Shown here one piece after another: positions 52,608 to 61,656 of a DNA stretch of 64,000 nucleotides (positions are counted from its first letter, which is position 1; each line of letters opens with the position of its first letter). A program made the translations under genes and the position numbers. The notes under the pieces were generated by a model that searched no databases, was not told where the DNA came from, and saw only the letters and a program-made list of their open reading frames with translations. Source of the DNA: Salinimicrobium profundisediminis (lineage in GTDB: Bacteria; Bacteroidota; Bacteroidia; Flavobacteriales; Flavobacteriaceae). The DNA lies in NCBI RefSeq assembly GCF_026241755.1, contig NZ_JAPJDA010000022.1, positions 1 to 64,000 on the forward strand, read 5' to 3'.

Positions 52608-53576
52608 TTATGAGTTACCAGCCTTAAATTCCTTTAATTTTTCGGTGAGCTTTGGTACTATCTCAAAGGCATCTCCTACCACCCCGTAATCGGCAGCCTT
52701 AAAGAAAGGCGCTTCGGGGTCATTATTGATCACCACTTTTGTTTTTGAGGCACTTACCCCTGCAAGATGTTGTATTGCTCCAGAAATTCCAATAGCGATG
52801 TACAGGTTTGCTGCAACGGGTTTACCCGTCTGGCCTACGTGTTCACTATGAGGTCTCCAGCCCATGTCACTTACAGGTTTTGAACAGGCTGTCGCTGCTC
52901 CCAGGGTTTCGGCAAGATCTTCAACCATACCCCAATTTTCAGGACCTTTAAGACCTCTTCCGCCAGATACCACAATTTCGGCATCGGCAATAGTCACCTT
53001 ATCGGCTGCTTTGTCTACGGAAACCACATTGATTGCAAAATCTCCTTCAGAAAGAGAAGGGGAAAAATCTTCTTCCGTAGCGTCGGTTTGATTTTCTTTT
53101 AATCCGAAGGCATTTTTAGAAAGCCCAATGATCTTCACATCGGTAGATAATTTGGTAAAGTTAAAAGCCTTGTTGGTGAATGCAGTCCTTTTTACCTGTA
53201 GTGGATCTGTACCTTCTGGTAAAGCCACCACGTTTGAAGCGTATCCCGCCTCCAGTTGTACAGCCAATAGTGGTGCTAAATATTTTGCGTTTGCACTCTG
53301 GCTTACAACAATCACTTTTGATCCTTCCTTTTCGGCTGCCTGCTTAATGGCATCGGCGTAGGCTTTAGCATTGAATTTTTGAAGCTTTTCGTCATTTACC
53401 TTTAATACTTTGCTCACTCCATACTTCCCAAGGTCACCTGCACTTTGCGCATTAAAGGAAATAGCTGTAACTTCTGTTCCCAGCATGTCGGCAACACCTT
53501 TTGCATAAGAAGCCACCTCAAAGGCAGTCTTTTTAAATTGTCCTTCTTCCGATTCTGTATATACTAATACTGACAT
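52608..53576 (-). CDS. etfA: Electron transfer flavoprotein subunit alpha
   Basis: From ATG 53576 ([14 protein letters not shown]) the protein has 322 residues. The N-terminal domain has [22 protein letters not shown]; the C-terminal FAD-binding domain shows [71 protein letters not shown] and [22 protein letters not shown]. It is the FAD-carrying subunit that accepts electrons from acyl-CoA and other dehydrogenases. EtfB is encoded 87 bp upstream. Confidence 0.96.
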   Translation of the reverse strand: MSVLVYTESEEGQFKKTAFEVASYAKGVADMLGTEVTAISFNAQSAGDLGKYGVSKVLKVNDEKLQKFNAKAYADAIKQAAEKEGSKVIVVSQSANAKYLAPLLAVQLEAGYASNVVALPEGTDPLQVKRTAFTNKAFNFTKLSTDVKIIGLSKNAFGLKENQTDATEEDFSPSLSEGDFAINVVSVDKAADKVTIADAEIVVSGGRGLKGPENWGMVEDLAETLGAATACSKPVSDMGWRPHSEHVGQTGKPVAANLYIAIGISGAIQHLAGVSASKTKVVINNDPEAPFFKAADYGVVGDAFEIVPKLTEKLKEFKAGNS

Positions 53577-53663
53577 ATTTTTTTCTTTAAATTCCAATTA
53601 ACAAATTCCAAATTCCAAAGCCTTCAGTTCAAACCTTGAACCTTAAACTTTAAACCCTGGACT

Positions 53664-54410
53664 TTAAATTACTTTAGCCTCGTTGTGAAGCAGGTTGATC
53701 AATTCATCAAGATTATCGGCATCAACAAGCTTGATATCGCCTTTTGGTTTGGGTTTTTCGAATTTAACTGCTTCAGAATGTGTCGCTGTATCTACAGGCT
53801 CAACCACGTTAAGCGGCTTTTTTCGCGCCTGCATAATTCCGCGCATGTTAGGAATGCGAAGGTCGCTTTCCTGTACAATTCCTTTTTGAGTACCTATTAC
53901 TAACGGAAGATTTGTCTTTAGTGTTTCTTTTCCTCCATCGATTTCGCGAATGGCCGTAGCTTCATTTCCTTCTACCTCCAACCCTATACAGGTGTTCACG
54001 AAATTTGCACCAATAAGACCGGCTACCATACCAGGAACCATTCCGCCGTTGTAGTCAATAGATTCGCGGCCTGCAATTATAAGGTCATAACCACCATCCT
54101 GTGCTACTTTTGCTATTTGTTTGGCAACATAGATCCCGTCTGTAGCGGGTGTGTTTACACGTATGGCGCTATCGGCACCAATAGCCAAAGCTTTTCTTAA
54201 AGTAGGTTCGGTCTCTGTGCCGCCTACGTTCACCACATCTACTGTTGCACCTTGTTTCTCTTTGAACCACATGGCCCTTGTAAGACCAAATTCATCATTT
54301 GGATTGATCACGAACTGTACCCCCGCGGTGTCGAATTTTGTATCACCTTCAGAAAAATTAATCTTTGAGGTGGTATCAGGAACGTGACTAATACACACTA
54401 ATATTTTCAT
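53664..54410 (-). CDS. etfB: Electron transfer flavoprotein subunit beta
   Basis: From ATG 54410 (MKILVCISHVPDTTSKI) the protein has 248 residues; the longer open frame upstream is not family-like. It shows the ETF-beta pattern with VINPNDEFGLTRAMWFKE, IAGRESIDYNGGMVPGMVAGLIGANFV, the AMP-binding region and the recognition segment LPLVIGTQKGIVQESDLRIPNMRGIMQARKKPL. It pairs with EtfA as an electron carrier to the quinone pool. The operon order is etfB-etfA; the ETF:quinone oxidoreductase is not in the window. Confidence 0.96.
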   Translation of the reverse strand: MKILVCISHVPDTTSKINFSEGDTKFDTAGVQFVINPNDEFGLTRAMWFKEKQGATVDVVNVGGTETEPTLRKALAIGADSAIRVNTPATDGIYVAKQIAKVAQDGGYDLIIAGRESIDYNGGMVPGMVAGLIGANFVNTCIGLEVEGNEATAIREIDGGKETLKTNLPLVIGTQKGIVQESDLRIPNMRGIMQARKKPLNVVEPVDTATHSEAVKFEKPKPKGDIKLVDADNLDELINLLHNEAKVI

Positions 54411-54575
54411 ATATCTCAGAATTTTGTAAATAAAAATTATAAATGGATTACGAAGATACATAAAAACTGAGGAAAAATACTGTGCGTGCATAAGAAATTT
54501 TTGTTCTGAAGTTGGCCATAATCCTTATTTGAATTACTATTTTTGTGATTCGAAAATTTTAATCAAATACGTGTA

Positions 54576-55556
54576 ATGAAGACAATCCAGTTCAGGGAAG
54601 CAATTGCCCAGGCCATGACAGAAGAAATGCGCAGGGATGAATCTGTGTACCTTATGGGAGAAGAGGTTGCTGAATATAATGGTGCTTATAAAGCATCAAA
54701 AGGGATGTTGGATGAATTTGGTCCAGATCGCGTGATCGATACACCCATCTCAGAATTAGGTTTTTCAGGAATAGGTGTTGGTAGCGCCATGAATGGAAAC
54801 CGTCCCATCATAGAATTCATGACCTTTAACTTTTCCCTGGTGGGAATTGACCAGATTATAAATAACGCTGCCAAGATGCGCCAAATGAGTGGTGGGCAAT
54901 TTAATGTTCCCATTGTATTTCGTGGCCCAACAGCTTCGGCAGGCCAATTGGGAGCTACCCACTCACAGGCATTTGAAAGCTGGTATGCCAATACTCCGGG
55001 ATTAAAAGTAATTGTACCTTCTAACCCTTACGATGCAAAAGGACTTTTAAAAGCCGCCATTCGCGATGACGATCCTGTGATCTTCATGGAATCTGAGCAA
55101 ATGTATGGTGACAAAGGAGAAGTGCCCGAAGAAGAATATGTATTGCCAATTGGTAAGGCAGACATTAAAAGAGAAGGTAGCGATGTAACTATTGTTTCCT
55201 TCGGAAAGATCATCAAGATCTGTTACAAGGCTGCTGAAGAACTTGAAAAAGAAGGAATTTCATGTGAGATCATCGACTTGCGTACCATTCGCCCGATGGA
55301 TCATGAAACTATCCTGGAATCTGTAAAGAAAACCAACCGCCTTGTTATTGTTGAAGAAGCATGGCCATTTGGAAACGTAGCTACAGAGATCACTTACCAG
55401 GTGCAGTCACAGGCATTCGATTTCCTTGATGCGCCAATTGTAAAGATCAATACTGCCGATACTCCTGCTCCTTATTCTCCGGTACTACTCGAAGAGTGGT
55501 TGCCAAATCACAACGATGTGATCAAAGCAGTGAAAAAGGTGATGTATAAGGACTAA
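54576..55556 (+). CDS. pdhB: Pyruvate dehydrogenase E1 component subunit beta
   Basis: The 326-residue protein has the transketolase-like E1-beta layout: MKTIQFREAIAQAMTEEMRRDE, YLMGEEVAEYNGAYKASKGML, RVIDTPISELGFSGIGVGSAMNG, RGPTASAGQLGATHSQAFESWYANTPGLKVIVPS and the C-terminal domain with EEGISCEIIDLRTIRPMD and VEEAWPFGNVATEI. With E1-alpha it decarboxylates pyruvate using thiamine diphosphate. E1-alpha and E2 genes are not adjacent, so the subunits are encoded apart. It is divergent from the etf operon and ends with a terminator. Confidence 0.95.
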   Translation: MKTIQFREAIAQAMTEEMRRDESVYLMGEEVAEYNGAYKASKGMLDEFGPDRVIDTPISELGFSGIGVGSAMNGNRPIIEFMTFNFSLVGIDQIINNAAKMRQMSGGQFNVPIVFRGPTASAGQLGATHSQAFESWYANTPGLKVIVPSNPYDAKGLLKAAIRDDDPVIFMESEQMYGDKGEVPEEEYVLPIGKADIKREGSDVTIVSFGKIIKICYKAAEELEKEGISCEIIDLRTIRPMDHETILESVKKTNRLVIVEEAWPFGNVATEITYQVQSQAFDFLDAPIVKINTADTPAPYSPVLLEEWLPNHNDVIKAVKKVMYKD

Positions 55557-55567
55557 ATAAAGCCCTT

Positions 55568-55586
55568 CCAAAAATGACATTTTTGA
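55568..55586. repeat. Dispersed palindrome YCAAAAATGNCATTTTTGR after pdhB
   Basis: CCAAAAATGACATTTTTGA, exact, starts 12 bp after the pdhB stop and abuts the terminator stem. Confidence 0.7.
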
Positions 55587-55614
55587 GCCTCCTTTTTGGG
55601 AGGCTTCTTTTTTT
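55585..55614 (+). terminator. Terminator of pdhB
   Basis: AGCCTCC/GGAGGCT with a T-rich loop is followed by TTCTTTTTTT. Confidence 0.7.
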
Positions 55615-55845
55615 AAGTACCAAATTCCAAAAGCCAAATTCTAAAACAGTTTACCTTGGGGTTCTTGTGGCTTCTCTTCCCCCTAAATCCCCCAAAGGGA
55701 ACTTAGATTCAAATTGGAATTTGGTGCCTGGAATTTGGGATTTGTTGTTTGGAATTTGCTACGCCATTTGTGAAGAAAAACTTAAACTTTGAGGCAGGGA
55801 GCAACTTCTAAATATTTTATATCTGCTTAAAACCGAATGAAGTAT

Positions 55846-55853
55846 TATATTTG
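55846..55853 (+). promoter_or_regulatory. -7 promoter box for ppa
   Basis: TATATTTG matches TAnnTTTG exactly, 44 bp upstream of the ppa ATG. A clear -33 TTG is not evident. Confidence 0.5.
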
Positions 55854-55897
55854 CCGCCCCCTAAAGACAAAAACAGACTAAATTATACTATAGAGTA

Positions 55898-56413
55898 ATG
55901 AGTAAAACATTTGATGTTCTTATCGAGATCCCCAAGGGAAGTCGAAATAAATACGAGTATGACTTTAAGCTAAAGAAAGTACGTTACGACAGGATGATCT
56001 TTTCTTCGATGATGTATCCTGCAGATTACGGGTTCATTCCTGAAACTTTGGCCCTTGACGGCGATCCGCTTGATGTGCTGGTGCTGGTAACAGAGCCAAC
56101 CTTCCCCGGTTGTGTTATGGAGGTAAAGCCAATTGGAGTATTCCATATGGCCGATGAAAAAGGACCCGATGAAAAAGTGATCTGCGTACCGGTTTCCGAT
56201 CCTATCTGGAACAGGCTTAACGATCTTGGCGATGTGAATGGCCACCTTATAAAAGAAATCGAACACTTCTTCCAGGTCTACAAAGATCTTGAACAAAAGA
56301 AAGTAGATGTTGAAGGTTGGGGCGATGTTAATGAAGCAAACTCCATCATCAAAGATTGTATTCAACGATATAAAGACAGTAATGGGGAGAAAGGTAATTT
56401 TTCTATCCTTTAA
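55898..56413 (+). CDS. ppa: Inorganic pyrophosphatase (soluble, family I)
   Basis: The 171-residue protein has family I features: IEIPKGSRNKYEYD, the YPADYGFIPETLALDGDPLDVLVL block with the metal-binding aspartates, and KVICVPVSDP. It hydrolyses pyrophosphate to phosphate in the cytoplasm. Next to it is hppA, which uses the same substrate to pump ions, so two competing PPi sinks are encoded side by side. A long structured 3' element follows the stop. Confidence 0.96.
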   Translation: MSKTFDVLIEIPKGSRNKYEYDFKLKKVRYDRMIFSSMMYPADYGFIPETLALDGDPLDVLVLVTEPTFPGCVMEVKPIGVFHMADEKGPDEKVICVPVSDPIWNRLNDLGDVNGHLIKEIEHFFQVYKDLEQKKVDVEGWGDVNEANSIIKDCIQRYKDSNGEKGNFSIL

Positions 56414-56784
56414 CTTCTTCGGAATATAAGACAGGAGGCTGTCTGGCAAGGCTATTACCGCGTTATTCTTAATTTTTCAGGATCCTATTAGGAACTGAAA
56501 TATTTCAGGAGCGACAGGGAGAAAGCTTTACCGGGCAGCCTCTTTTTTTATACACGTCTCATTTTCACCTCTGTTTCTAAAACCCCGATTTTAGCCAGTC
56601 TGCAATTAAAAATAAATCTTCCTTACATTTTCTTTCAAAAATGTATTTTTTCAGGCTCATCTCCCGTTATGGCTGAGGATAAACAAAGATTTCCTCCCAG
56701 ATTATGAGAAAGATCATTTTTATTAATCCATATTTATCCCTCTTTTGCTAACTTTAACAGCGAAAATAAATTTAACAAAAAATT
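56414..56784. other. 370-bp spacer between ppa and hppA
   Basis: It contains the structured 3' element of ppa (56435-56549), then AT-rich sequence with an imperfect dispersed palindrome (TCAAAAATGTATTTTTTCA near 56634). No gene is supported. Confidence 0.45.
56435..56549 (+). terminator. Long structured 3' element after ppa (GGCTGTCT family)
   Basis: Outer arms GAGGCTGTCTGGCAAGGCT (56435-56453) and AGCTTTACCGGGCAGCCTC (56524-56542) pair over 19 positions; all four non-Watson-Crick positions are G-U compatible in RNA. An inner hairpin TTTCAG...TCCT/AGGA...CTGAAA lies between, and seven T follow the right arm. Confidence 0.55.
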
Positions 56785-59154
56785 ATGGAATCATTGATGA
56801 TTTGGTTGCCAGCTATCCTGGCAATCATAGGGCTCATTTTCATGTGGGCAAAACGCACCTGGGTTTTAAAACAGGATGCGGGAGATGGAAAGATGAAGGA
56901 TATTTCGTCTCACATTTATGAAGGAGCTCTTGCTTTTCTTAATGCCGAATACAAGATCCTTACTATTTTTGTTATTGTGGCCAGTATACTGCTGGCAGGA
57001 ATATCTTTTATTGTTCCCACTACTCATATTCTAATTGTTGTAGCTTTTATATTTGGAGCTATTTTTTCGGCTTTCGCCGGAAATATCGGGATGCGCATCG
57101 CAACTCAATCTAACGTTCGTACCACACAAGCCGCAAGAACAAGCCTGCCGCAGGCACTAAAAGTGTCTTTTGGTGGCGGTACCGTTATGGGACTTGGGGT
57201 TGCCGGTCTTGCCGTTCTGGGATTAACAACTTTCTTCATTATCTTCTTCCACGTCTTTATGGGCGGGGAGTGGACCGATGTTCACCAAATGACCATCGTG
57301 CTTGAAACCCTTGCCGGTTTCTCTCTTGGAGCCGAGTCTATTGCACTATTTGCCCGTGTAGGTGGTGGTATTTATACCAAAGCTGCCGATGTGGGTGCCG
57401 ACCTTGTTGGAAAAGTGGAAGCAGGTATTCCTGAAGATGATCCGCGTAACCCGGCAACCATTGCCGATAACGTGGGTGATAACGTGGGTGACGTGGCCGG
57501 AATGGGTGCCGACCTCTTTGGAAGTTATGTGGCTACCGTACTTGCCGCCATGGTACTTGGAAACTATGTGATCAAAGACATGGGCGGTAATATTGTTGCT
57601 GAAGGTTTCGGCGGAATTGGGCCTATCCTTCTTCCCATGGCCATTGCAGGTTTCGGAATTATATTCTCTATAGTAGGAACGCTATTGGTAAAGATCAACA
57701 GCAATTCTGCCAAGGAAGCTGAAGTTCAGTCGGCACTAAACAAAGGGAACTGGTTCTCTATCGTGCTGGTAGCGATCTCTTCTTTCTTTTTGGTGACCTG
57801 GATGTTGCCAGAAACCATGCAAATGGAATTCTTTGGAGAAGGGCCACAACAAATCTCATCAATGCGGGTATTCTACGCTACTTTGGTTGGGCTTGTAGTT
57901 GGAGGCGTGATCTCTGCCGTGACCGAATACTACACAGGTCTTGGTAAAAAACCTGTGCTTTCTATCGTACAAAATTCCAGCACTGGTGCCGGAACAAACA
58001 TTATTGCAGGTCTTTCTACCGGAATGATCTCTACTTTCTATTCTGTACTTCTTTTTGCACTCGCTATCTGGGCGTCTTATGCCTTTGCAGGTTTCTACGG
58101 AGTTGCACTTGCAGCTTCAGCAATGATGGCTACCACAGCAATGCAGCTGGCTATTGATGCCTTTGGGCCAATTGCCGATAACGCCGGAGGTATTGCCGAA
58201 ATGAGCGAACTGCCTTCCGAAGTTAGAGAAAGAACCGACATTCTTGATTCTGTAGGAAATACTACTGCCGCAACCGGAAAAGGTTTTGCAATTGCTTCGG
58301 CAGCGCTTACCTCTCTTGCACTTTTTGCAGCTTATGTAACCTTTACAGGAATTGATGGGATCAACATTTTCAAAGCTCCTGTTTTGGCCATGCTGTTTAT
58401 TGGAGGAATGATTCCCGTTGTTTTCTCTGCCCTTGCAATGCAATCGGTAGGAAAAGCAGCTATGGATATGGTGAACGAGGTGCGTCGCCAGTTCCGTGAA
58501 ATTCCAGGGATTATGGAAGGAACAGGAAAACCACAATACGACAAATGTGTGGAGATATCTACCAAAGCTGCCCTTCGTGAAATGCTTTTACCTGGTCTTC
58601 TTACCATTGGGTTCCCTATTATTATAGTAATTATTCCTATGGTACTTGGGTATGAAAACCGTCTTATCGCCGAAATGCTGGGAGGCTATATGGCCGGGGT
58701 GACCGTGAGTGGTGTGCTTTGGGCAATTTTCCAAAACAACGCCGGTGGTGCGTGGGATAATGCCAAAAAATCTTTTGAAGCCGGGGTAATGATCAACGGA
58801 GAGATGACCTACAAAGGGTCTGAAGCTCATAAAGCTGCTGTAACCGGTGATACTGTAGGTGATCCTTTTAAAGATACTTCAGGGCCTTCAATGAACATCC
58901 TTATCAAGCTTACCTGTTTGATTGGACTTGTGATCGCCCCTATTTTGGGTCAGGATATGGAAATTGCCACCACGCCCGAAGTTGATGAAGTAACCATACT
59001 TCAGGAGGAAACAGAAGTTGAGCCTGTAGCCCAATTTTCAACCGATAAACAAGAAGTTCTTGTTACTGCGGAAAAAATAGCTGCAGCCGTGAAAACTTCC
59101 GAAGCAAATACTTCTGAAGCAAAAACTTCCGAAGTAACCTCTCAAAAAGAGTAA
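56785..59154 (+). CDS. hppA: Membrane-bound ion-translocating pyrophosphatase (K+-dependent type)
   Basis: The 789-residue protein has about 16 transmembrane helices. The PPi-binding core is [55 protein letters not shown] (about residues 192-246), read here as three overlapping acidic motifs. A second conserved block contains [20 protein letters not shown]. The sequence [18 protein letters not shown] has Ala where K+-independent pumps have Lys, indicating K+ dependence; H+ versus Na+ specificity is undecided. After the last helix a polar tail of about 60 residues ends in [17 protein letters not shown], unusual for the family. Confidence 0.95.
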   Translation: MESLMIWLPAILAIIGLIFMWAKRTWVLKQDAGDGKMKDISSHIYEGALAFLNAEYKILTIFVIVASILLAGISFIVPTTHILIVVAFIFGAIFSAFAGNIGMRIATQSNVRTTQAARTSLPQALKVSFGGGTVMGLGVAGLAVLGLTTFFIIFFHVFMGGEWTDVHQMTIVLETLAGFSLGAESIALFARVGGGIYTKAADVGADLVGKVEAGIPEDDPRNPATIADNVGDNVGDVAGMGADLFGSYVATVLAAMVLGNYVIKDMGGNIVAEGFGGIGPILLPMAIAGFGIIFSIVGTLLVKINSNSAKEAEVQSALNKGNWFSIVLVAISSFFLVTWMLPETMQMEFFGEGPQQISSMRVFYATLVGLVVGGVISAVTEYYTGLGKKPVLSIVQNSSTGAGTNIIAGLSTGMISTFYSVLLFALAIWASYAFAGFYGVALAASAMMATTAMQLAIDAFGPIADNAGGIAEMSELPSEVRERTDILDSVGNTTAATGKGFAIASAALTSLALFAAYVTFTGIDGINIFKAPVLAMLFIGGMIPVVFSALAMQSVGKAAMDMVNEVRRQFREIPGIMEGTGKPQYDKCVEISTKAALREMLLPGLLTIGFPIIIVIIPMVLGYENRLIAEMLGGYMAGVTVSGVLWAIFQNNAGGAWDNAKKSFEAGVMINGEMTYKGSEAHKAAVTGDTVGDPFKDTSGPSMNILIKLTCLIGLVIAPILGQDMEIATTPEVDEVTILQEETEVEPVAQFSTDKQEVLVTAEKIAAAVKTSEANTSEAKTSEVTSQKE

Positions 59155-59183
59155 CTTCCGAAGAGATTTGCTAAAATATTTTT

Positions 59184-59211
59184 AAAATCCCCTGCAACTG
59201 CGGGGGATTTT
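59184..59211 (+). terminator. Terminator of hppA
   Basis: AAAATCCCCTGC/GCGGGGGATTTT (12 bp, one G-T pair) with loop AACT, then TTGATTTT. Confidence 0.75.
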
Positions 59212-59240
59212 TGATTTTAAATGTACCTTGAATGAGGTGT

Positions 59241-59256
59241 TAAAAATGCCATTTTA
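59241..59256. repeat. Dispersed palindrome, short variant
   Basis: TAAAAATGCCATTTTA keeps the AAAATGCCATTTT core and differs at the outer bases. It lies 12 bp before the APP1-like gene. Confidence 0.55.
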
Positions 59257-59267
59257 AAACCCTCTTT

Positions 59268-60299
59268 ATGAAGCTCTTTTCCAGGCTCAAAAATTACCTT
59301 ACTGCAAAACCTGAAGTGAAACTGGCTACCTACCGCAGTTACGGCACCGCCAGCCACCTTTACCTGCTGGGACGCGCCATTGATGATGATAACCTGAAGA
59401 TGCACGAACACCAGAGTTTCTTTAGAACCCTTGGCAACACCTATAAACAGTTTGATAGTTATGAGATTGCAAATGCCGAAGTGACGCTAAGCCTGCCCGA
59501 CGGTACTGAGCTTACCACAAAAACCAATGGCGAAGGATATTTTCTCTTTGACAAAACCATTTCTCTTAACCTGAAAGAATTTGCCGATGACGGCGGGTGG
59601 CTAAAGCTGAAATGTTCCTTTTCAAATGAGGTGCCCAACAGCATCATCACCAATGAGAATAATTTTGAAGCCGAACTGCTAATTCCGCCGCAAAAGGCCA
59701 CTTTTGGGGTGATAAGTGATATAGATGATACCATTCTGCACACAGGGGTGACTTCTTTCTTAAAATGGAGGCTCATTAAAAATTCCCTTTTTAAGAACGC
59801 GCATAACAGGATCTCTCTGGAAGGAGCGCCAAAATTTTATCGCGACCTGCATGCAGGGAAAAAAGCAAATGAGCAAAACCCTATAATCTACCTGAGTAAC
59901 AGTCCGTGGAATTTATATGAGTACCTGAAGCTCTTCCTGGAGATCAATGATTTTCCAAAAGGGCCAATTTTGCTTCGGGATTTTCGTACCCCTTTTGACA
60001 GAACACTTAAGCCCGAAAAACCGCATAAACAAAAGGAGATCATCAATATTTTAAAGACCTATCCGCATCTCAATTTTATTCTCATTGGCGACAGTGGGGA
60101 GCACGATCCTGCTATCTACACCGAAATCGCTGCCCAGTACCCCGACCGTATCCTGGCTATTTACCTGAGAAGCGTAAAGCACCGCCGACAAATGCGCAGG
60201 GTGAGAAGTATTGTAGGTAATTTCGAAACAGTCCCTCTTCTTATGGTCGAAACCTCAGAGCAGGCTCGCGAGCACGCCCGGGAACACGGCTTTATTTAA
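59268..60299 (+). CDS. APP1-like phosphatidate phosphatase catalytic domain protein (DUF2183)
   Basis: The 343-residue protein has an N-terminal beta region (VKLATYRSYGTASHLYLLGRAIDDD, EVTLSLPDGTELTT) and a C-terminal HAD-like catalytic domain: SDIDDTILHTGVTSFLKW (the DxDxT nucleophile motif, about residue 150), IIYLSNSPWNLYEYL, KGPILLRDF and FILIGDSGEHDPAIY. Yeast App1 dephosphorylates phosphatidic acid; the bacterial substrate is unknown. There is no signal peptide. It lies alone between hppA and the kinase gene. Confidence 0.9.
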   Translation: MKLFSRLKNYLTAKPEVKLATYRSYGTASHLYLLGRAIDDDNLKMHEHQSFFRTLGNTYKQFDSYEIANAEVTLSLPDGTELTTKTNGEGYFLFDKTISLNLKEFADDGGWLKLKCSFSNEVPNSIITNENNFEAELLIPPQKATFGVISDIDDTILHTGVTSFLKWRLIKNSLFKNAHNRISLEGAPKFYRDLHAGKKANEQNPIIYLSNSPWNLYEYLKLFLEINDFPKGPILLRDFRTPFDRTLKPEKPHKQKEIINILKTYPHLNFILIGDSGEHDPAIYTEIAAQYPDRILAIYLRSVKHRRQMRRVRSIVGNFETVPLLMVETSEQAREHAREHGFI

Positions 60300-60458
60300 G
60301 GTAGAAGGAATAATGTTTAAGGAATAAGGCTCTAAAGCACCAGGTCCAAAATTCTAAAAGTTCATTTAAACTTCATCGAAAATGTCCCCTCCACCGGAGG
60401 GAAGCCCGAAGGTCGAAGTAAAACCAGTAACTAACGTCTACCGTCTAAAGTCTACCGT

Positions 60459-61076
60459 CTACTTAAAAAGTCCGTTAAGCTCCCCATCTACCCTGGTGAT
60501 GATGTTACCAAGATCTTCAGGGTTATCTACAAAGTTGATATTATCAACATCTATGATGAGCAGGTTACCTTTGTTGTAGTTGTGCACCCAGGCTTCGTAA
60601 CGTTCGTTGAGGCGGCTCAGGTAATCTATAGAAATTGAATTTTCATAATCTCTCCCGCGTTTGTGGATTTGGGAAACCAGGTTGGGAATACTGCTGCGCA
60701 GGTAGATCAACAGGTCTGGGCCCTGCACTACACTTTCCATAAGATCGAAAAGCGACCGGTAGTTTTCGTAGTCGCGGTTGGTCATCAGCCCCATAGCATG
60801 CAGGTTAGGCGCAAAAATATGGGCATCTTCATAGATGGTGCGGTCCTGGATTATCGCCCTTCCGCTTTCCCGAATTTCTAAAATCTGCCTAAAGCGGCTG
60901 TTCAAAAAGTAGATTTGCAGGTTAAAAGACCAGCGTTCCATTTTGTTGTAGAAGTCCTCGAGGTAAGGGTTTTCCAGTACATCTTCATACTGGGCTTCCC
61001 AGTTAAAATGTTTAGCTAGTGATTTGGTAAGGGTGGTTTTTCCCGCCCCAATATTTCCCGCAATGGCTACGTGCAT
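60459..61076 (-). CDS. Deoxynucleoside kinase
   Basis: The 205-residue protein is a stand-alone dNK: Walker A MHVAIAGNIGAGKTTL (residues 1-16), EDVLENPYLEDFYNKMERWSFNLQIYFL, the ERS-like IIQDRTIYEDAHIFA with the DR substrate motif, and the lid IHKRGRDYENSISIDYLSRLNERYEAW. It phosphorylates deoxynucleosides for dNTP salvage. It is paralogous to the C-terminal half of the FolK fusion protein at 25829-26950, so the organism has two such kinases. It is monocistronic. Confidence 0.94.
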   Translation of the reverse strand: MHVAIAGNIGAGKTTLTKSLAKHFNWEAQYEDVLENPYLEDFYNKMERWSFNLQIYFLNSRFRQILEIRESGRAIIQDRTIYEDAHIFAPNLHAMGLMTNRDYENYRSLFDLMESVVQGPDLLIYLRSSIPNLVSQIHKRGRDYENSISIDYLSRLNERYEAWVHNYNKGNLLIIDVDNINFVDNPEDLGNIITRVDGELNGLFK

Positions 61077-61270
61077 GTTGAGTGAATTTGGCTGTTGATA
61101 GATGAGTGGTGAAAACTTCAGGTGGTAAATATAAGAGAATTAACAGATGTTTTAAAAACTGAATTCAGATTAATTGCTTCGGAAAAATGCCGTTTTAAAG
61201 CAGCAATCTGTAACTGAAGTTTTTAGTTATTGCCATCAAATTCCGAATAATTGCTTCGGAAAAATACCTG

Positions 61271-61289
61271 TCAAAAATGGCATTTTTGG
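61271..61289. repeat. Dispersed palindrome YCAAAAATGNCATTTTTGR
   Basis: TCAAAAATGGCATTTTTGG, near-exact. It lies just past the stop of the DUF6122 gene, on its 3' side. Confidence 0.65.
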
Positions 61290-61290
61290 A

Positions 61291-61656
61291 TCATAACCCC
61301 TGAAATATTTCCGCAGCTGAACAGGTTTCGCATTTTGAAAGCATCCAGAGGCAGTCAATAAAATCGGTGATCATGTGAAAGGCCAGGCCAATCATCACCA
61401 ACCGAATGATCTTGTGCCTGATGAAAATTGCACCCAGGAAGTAAAGTGGAATCACATATTCCGAATGCAGTACATGGAACCCGATGCTGCAGCGGCCGGG
61501 TTGGAAGATTGGAGTAGCCAGTAGGTGATCTACATCAACCAGCATAGTCGCCAGCAGGATGAGCCAGTATTTTTTCCAGTTCGTTTTGTCGTACCAGTAA
61601 GCAATAGCGCCAATAAAGATAAAGTGGAGGAAGTAATGAGTGAGGGTTTGGAGCAA
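61291..61656 (-). CDS. DUF6122 family membrane protein
   Basis: The 121-residue protein has three to four hydrophobic helices: LTHYFLHFIFIGAIAYWYD, YWLILLATMLVDVDHLLATPIF, VIPLYFLGAIFI and IRLVMIGLAFHMITDFIDCLW. It shows conserved polar residues DVDH and HMITD in the membrane segments and an HYFLHF start, the DUF6122 pattern. The His/Asp residues resemble those of membrane metal-dependent hydrolases (YdjM/DUF457 style), which is only a suggestion. The C-terminus carries two Cys (KCETCS). Confidence 0.82.
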   Translation of the reverse strand: MLQTLTHYFLHFIFIGAIAYWYDKTNWKKYWLILLATMLVDVDHLLATPIFQPGRCSIGFHVLHSEYVIPLYFLGAIFIRHKIIRLVMIGLAFHMITDFIDCLWMLSKCETCSAAEIFQGL

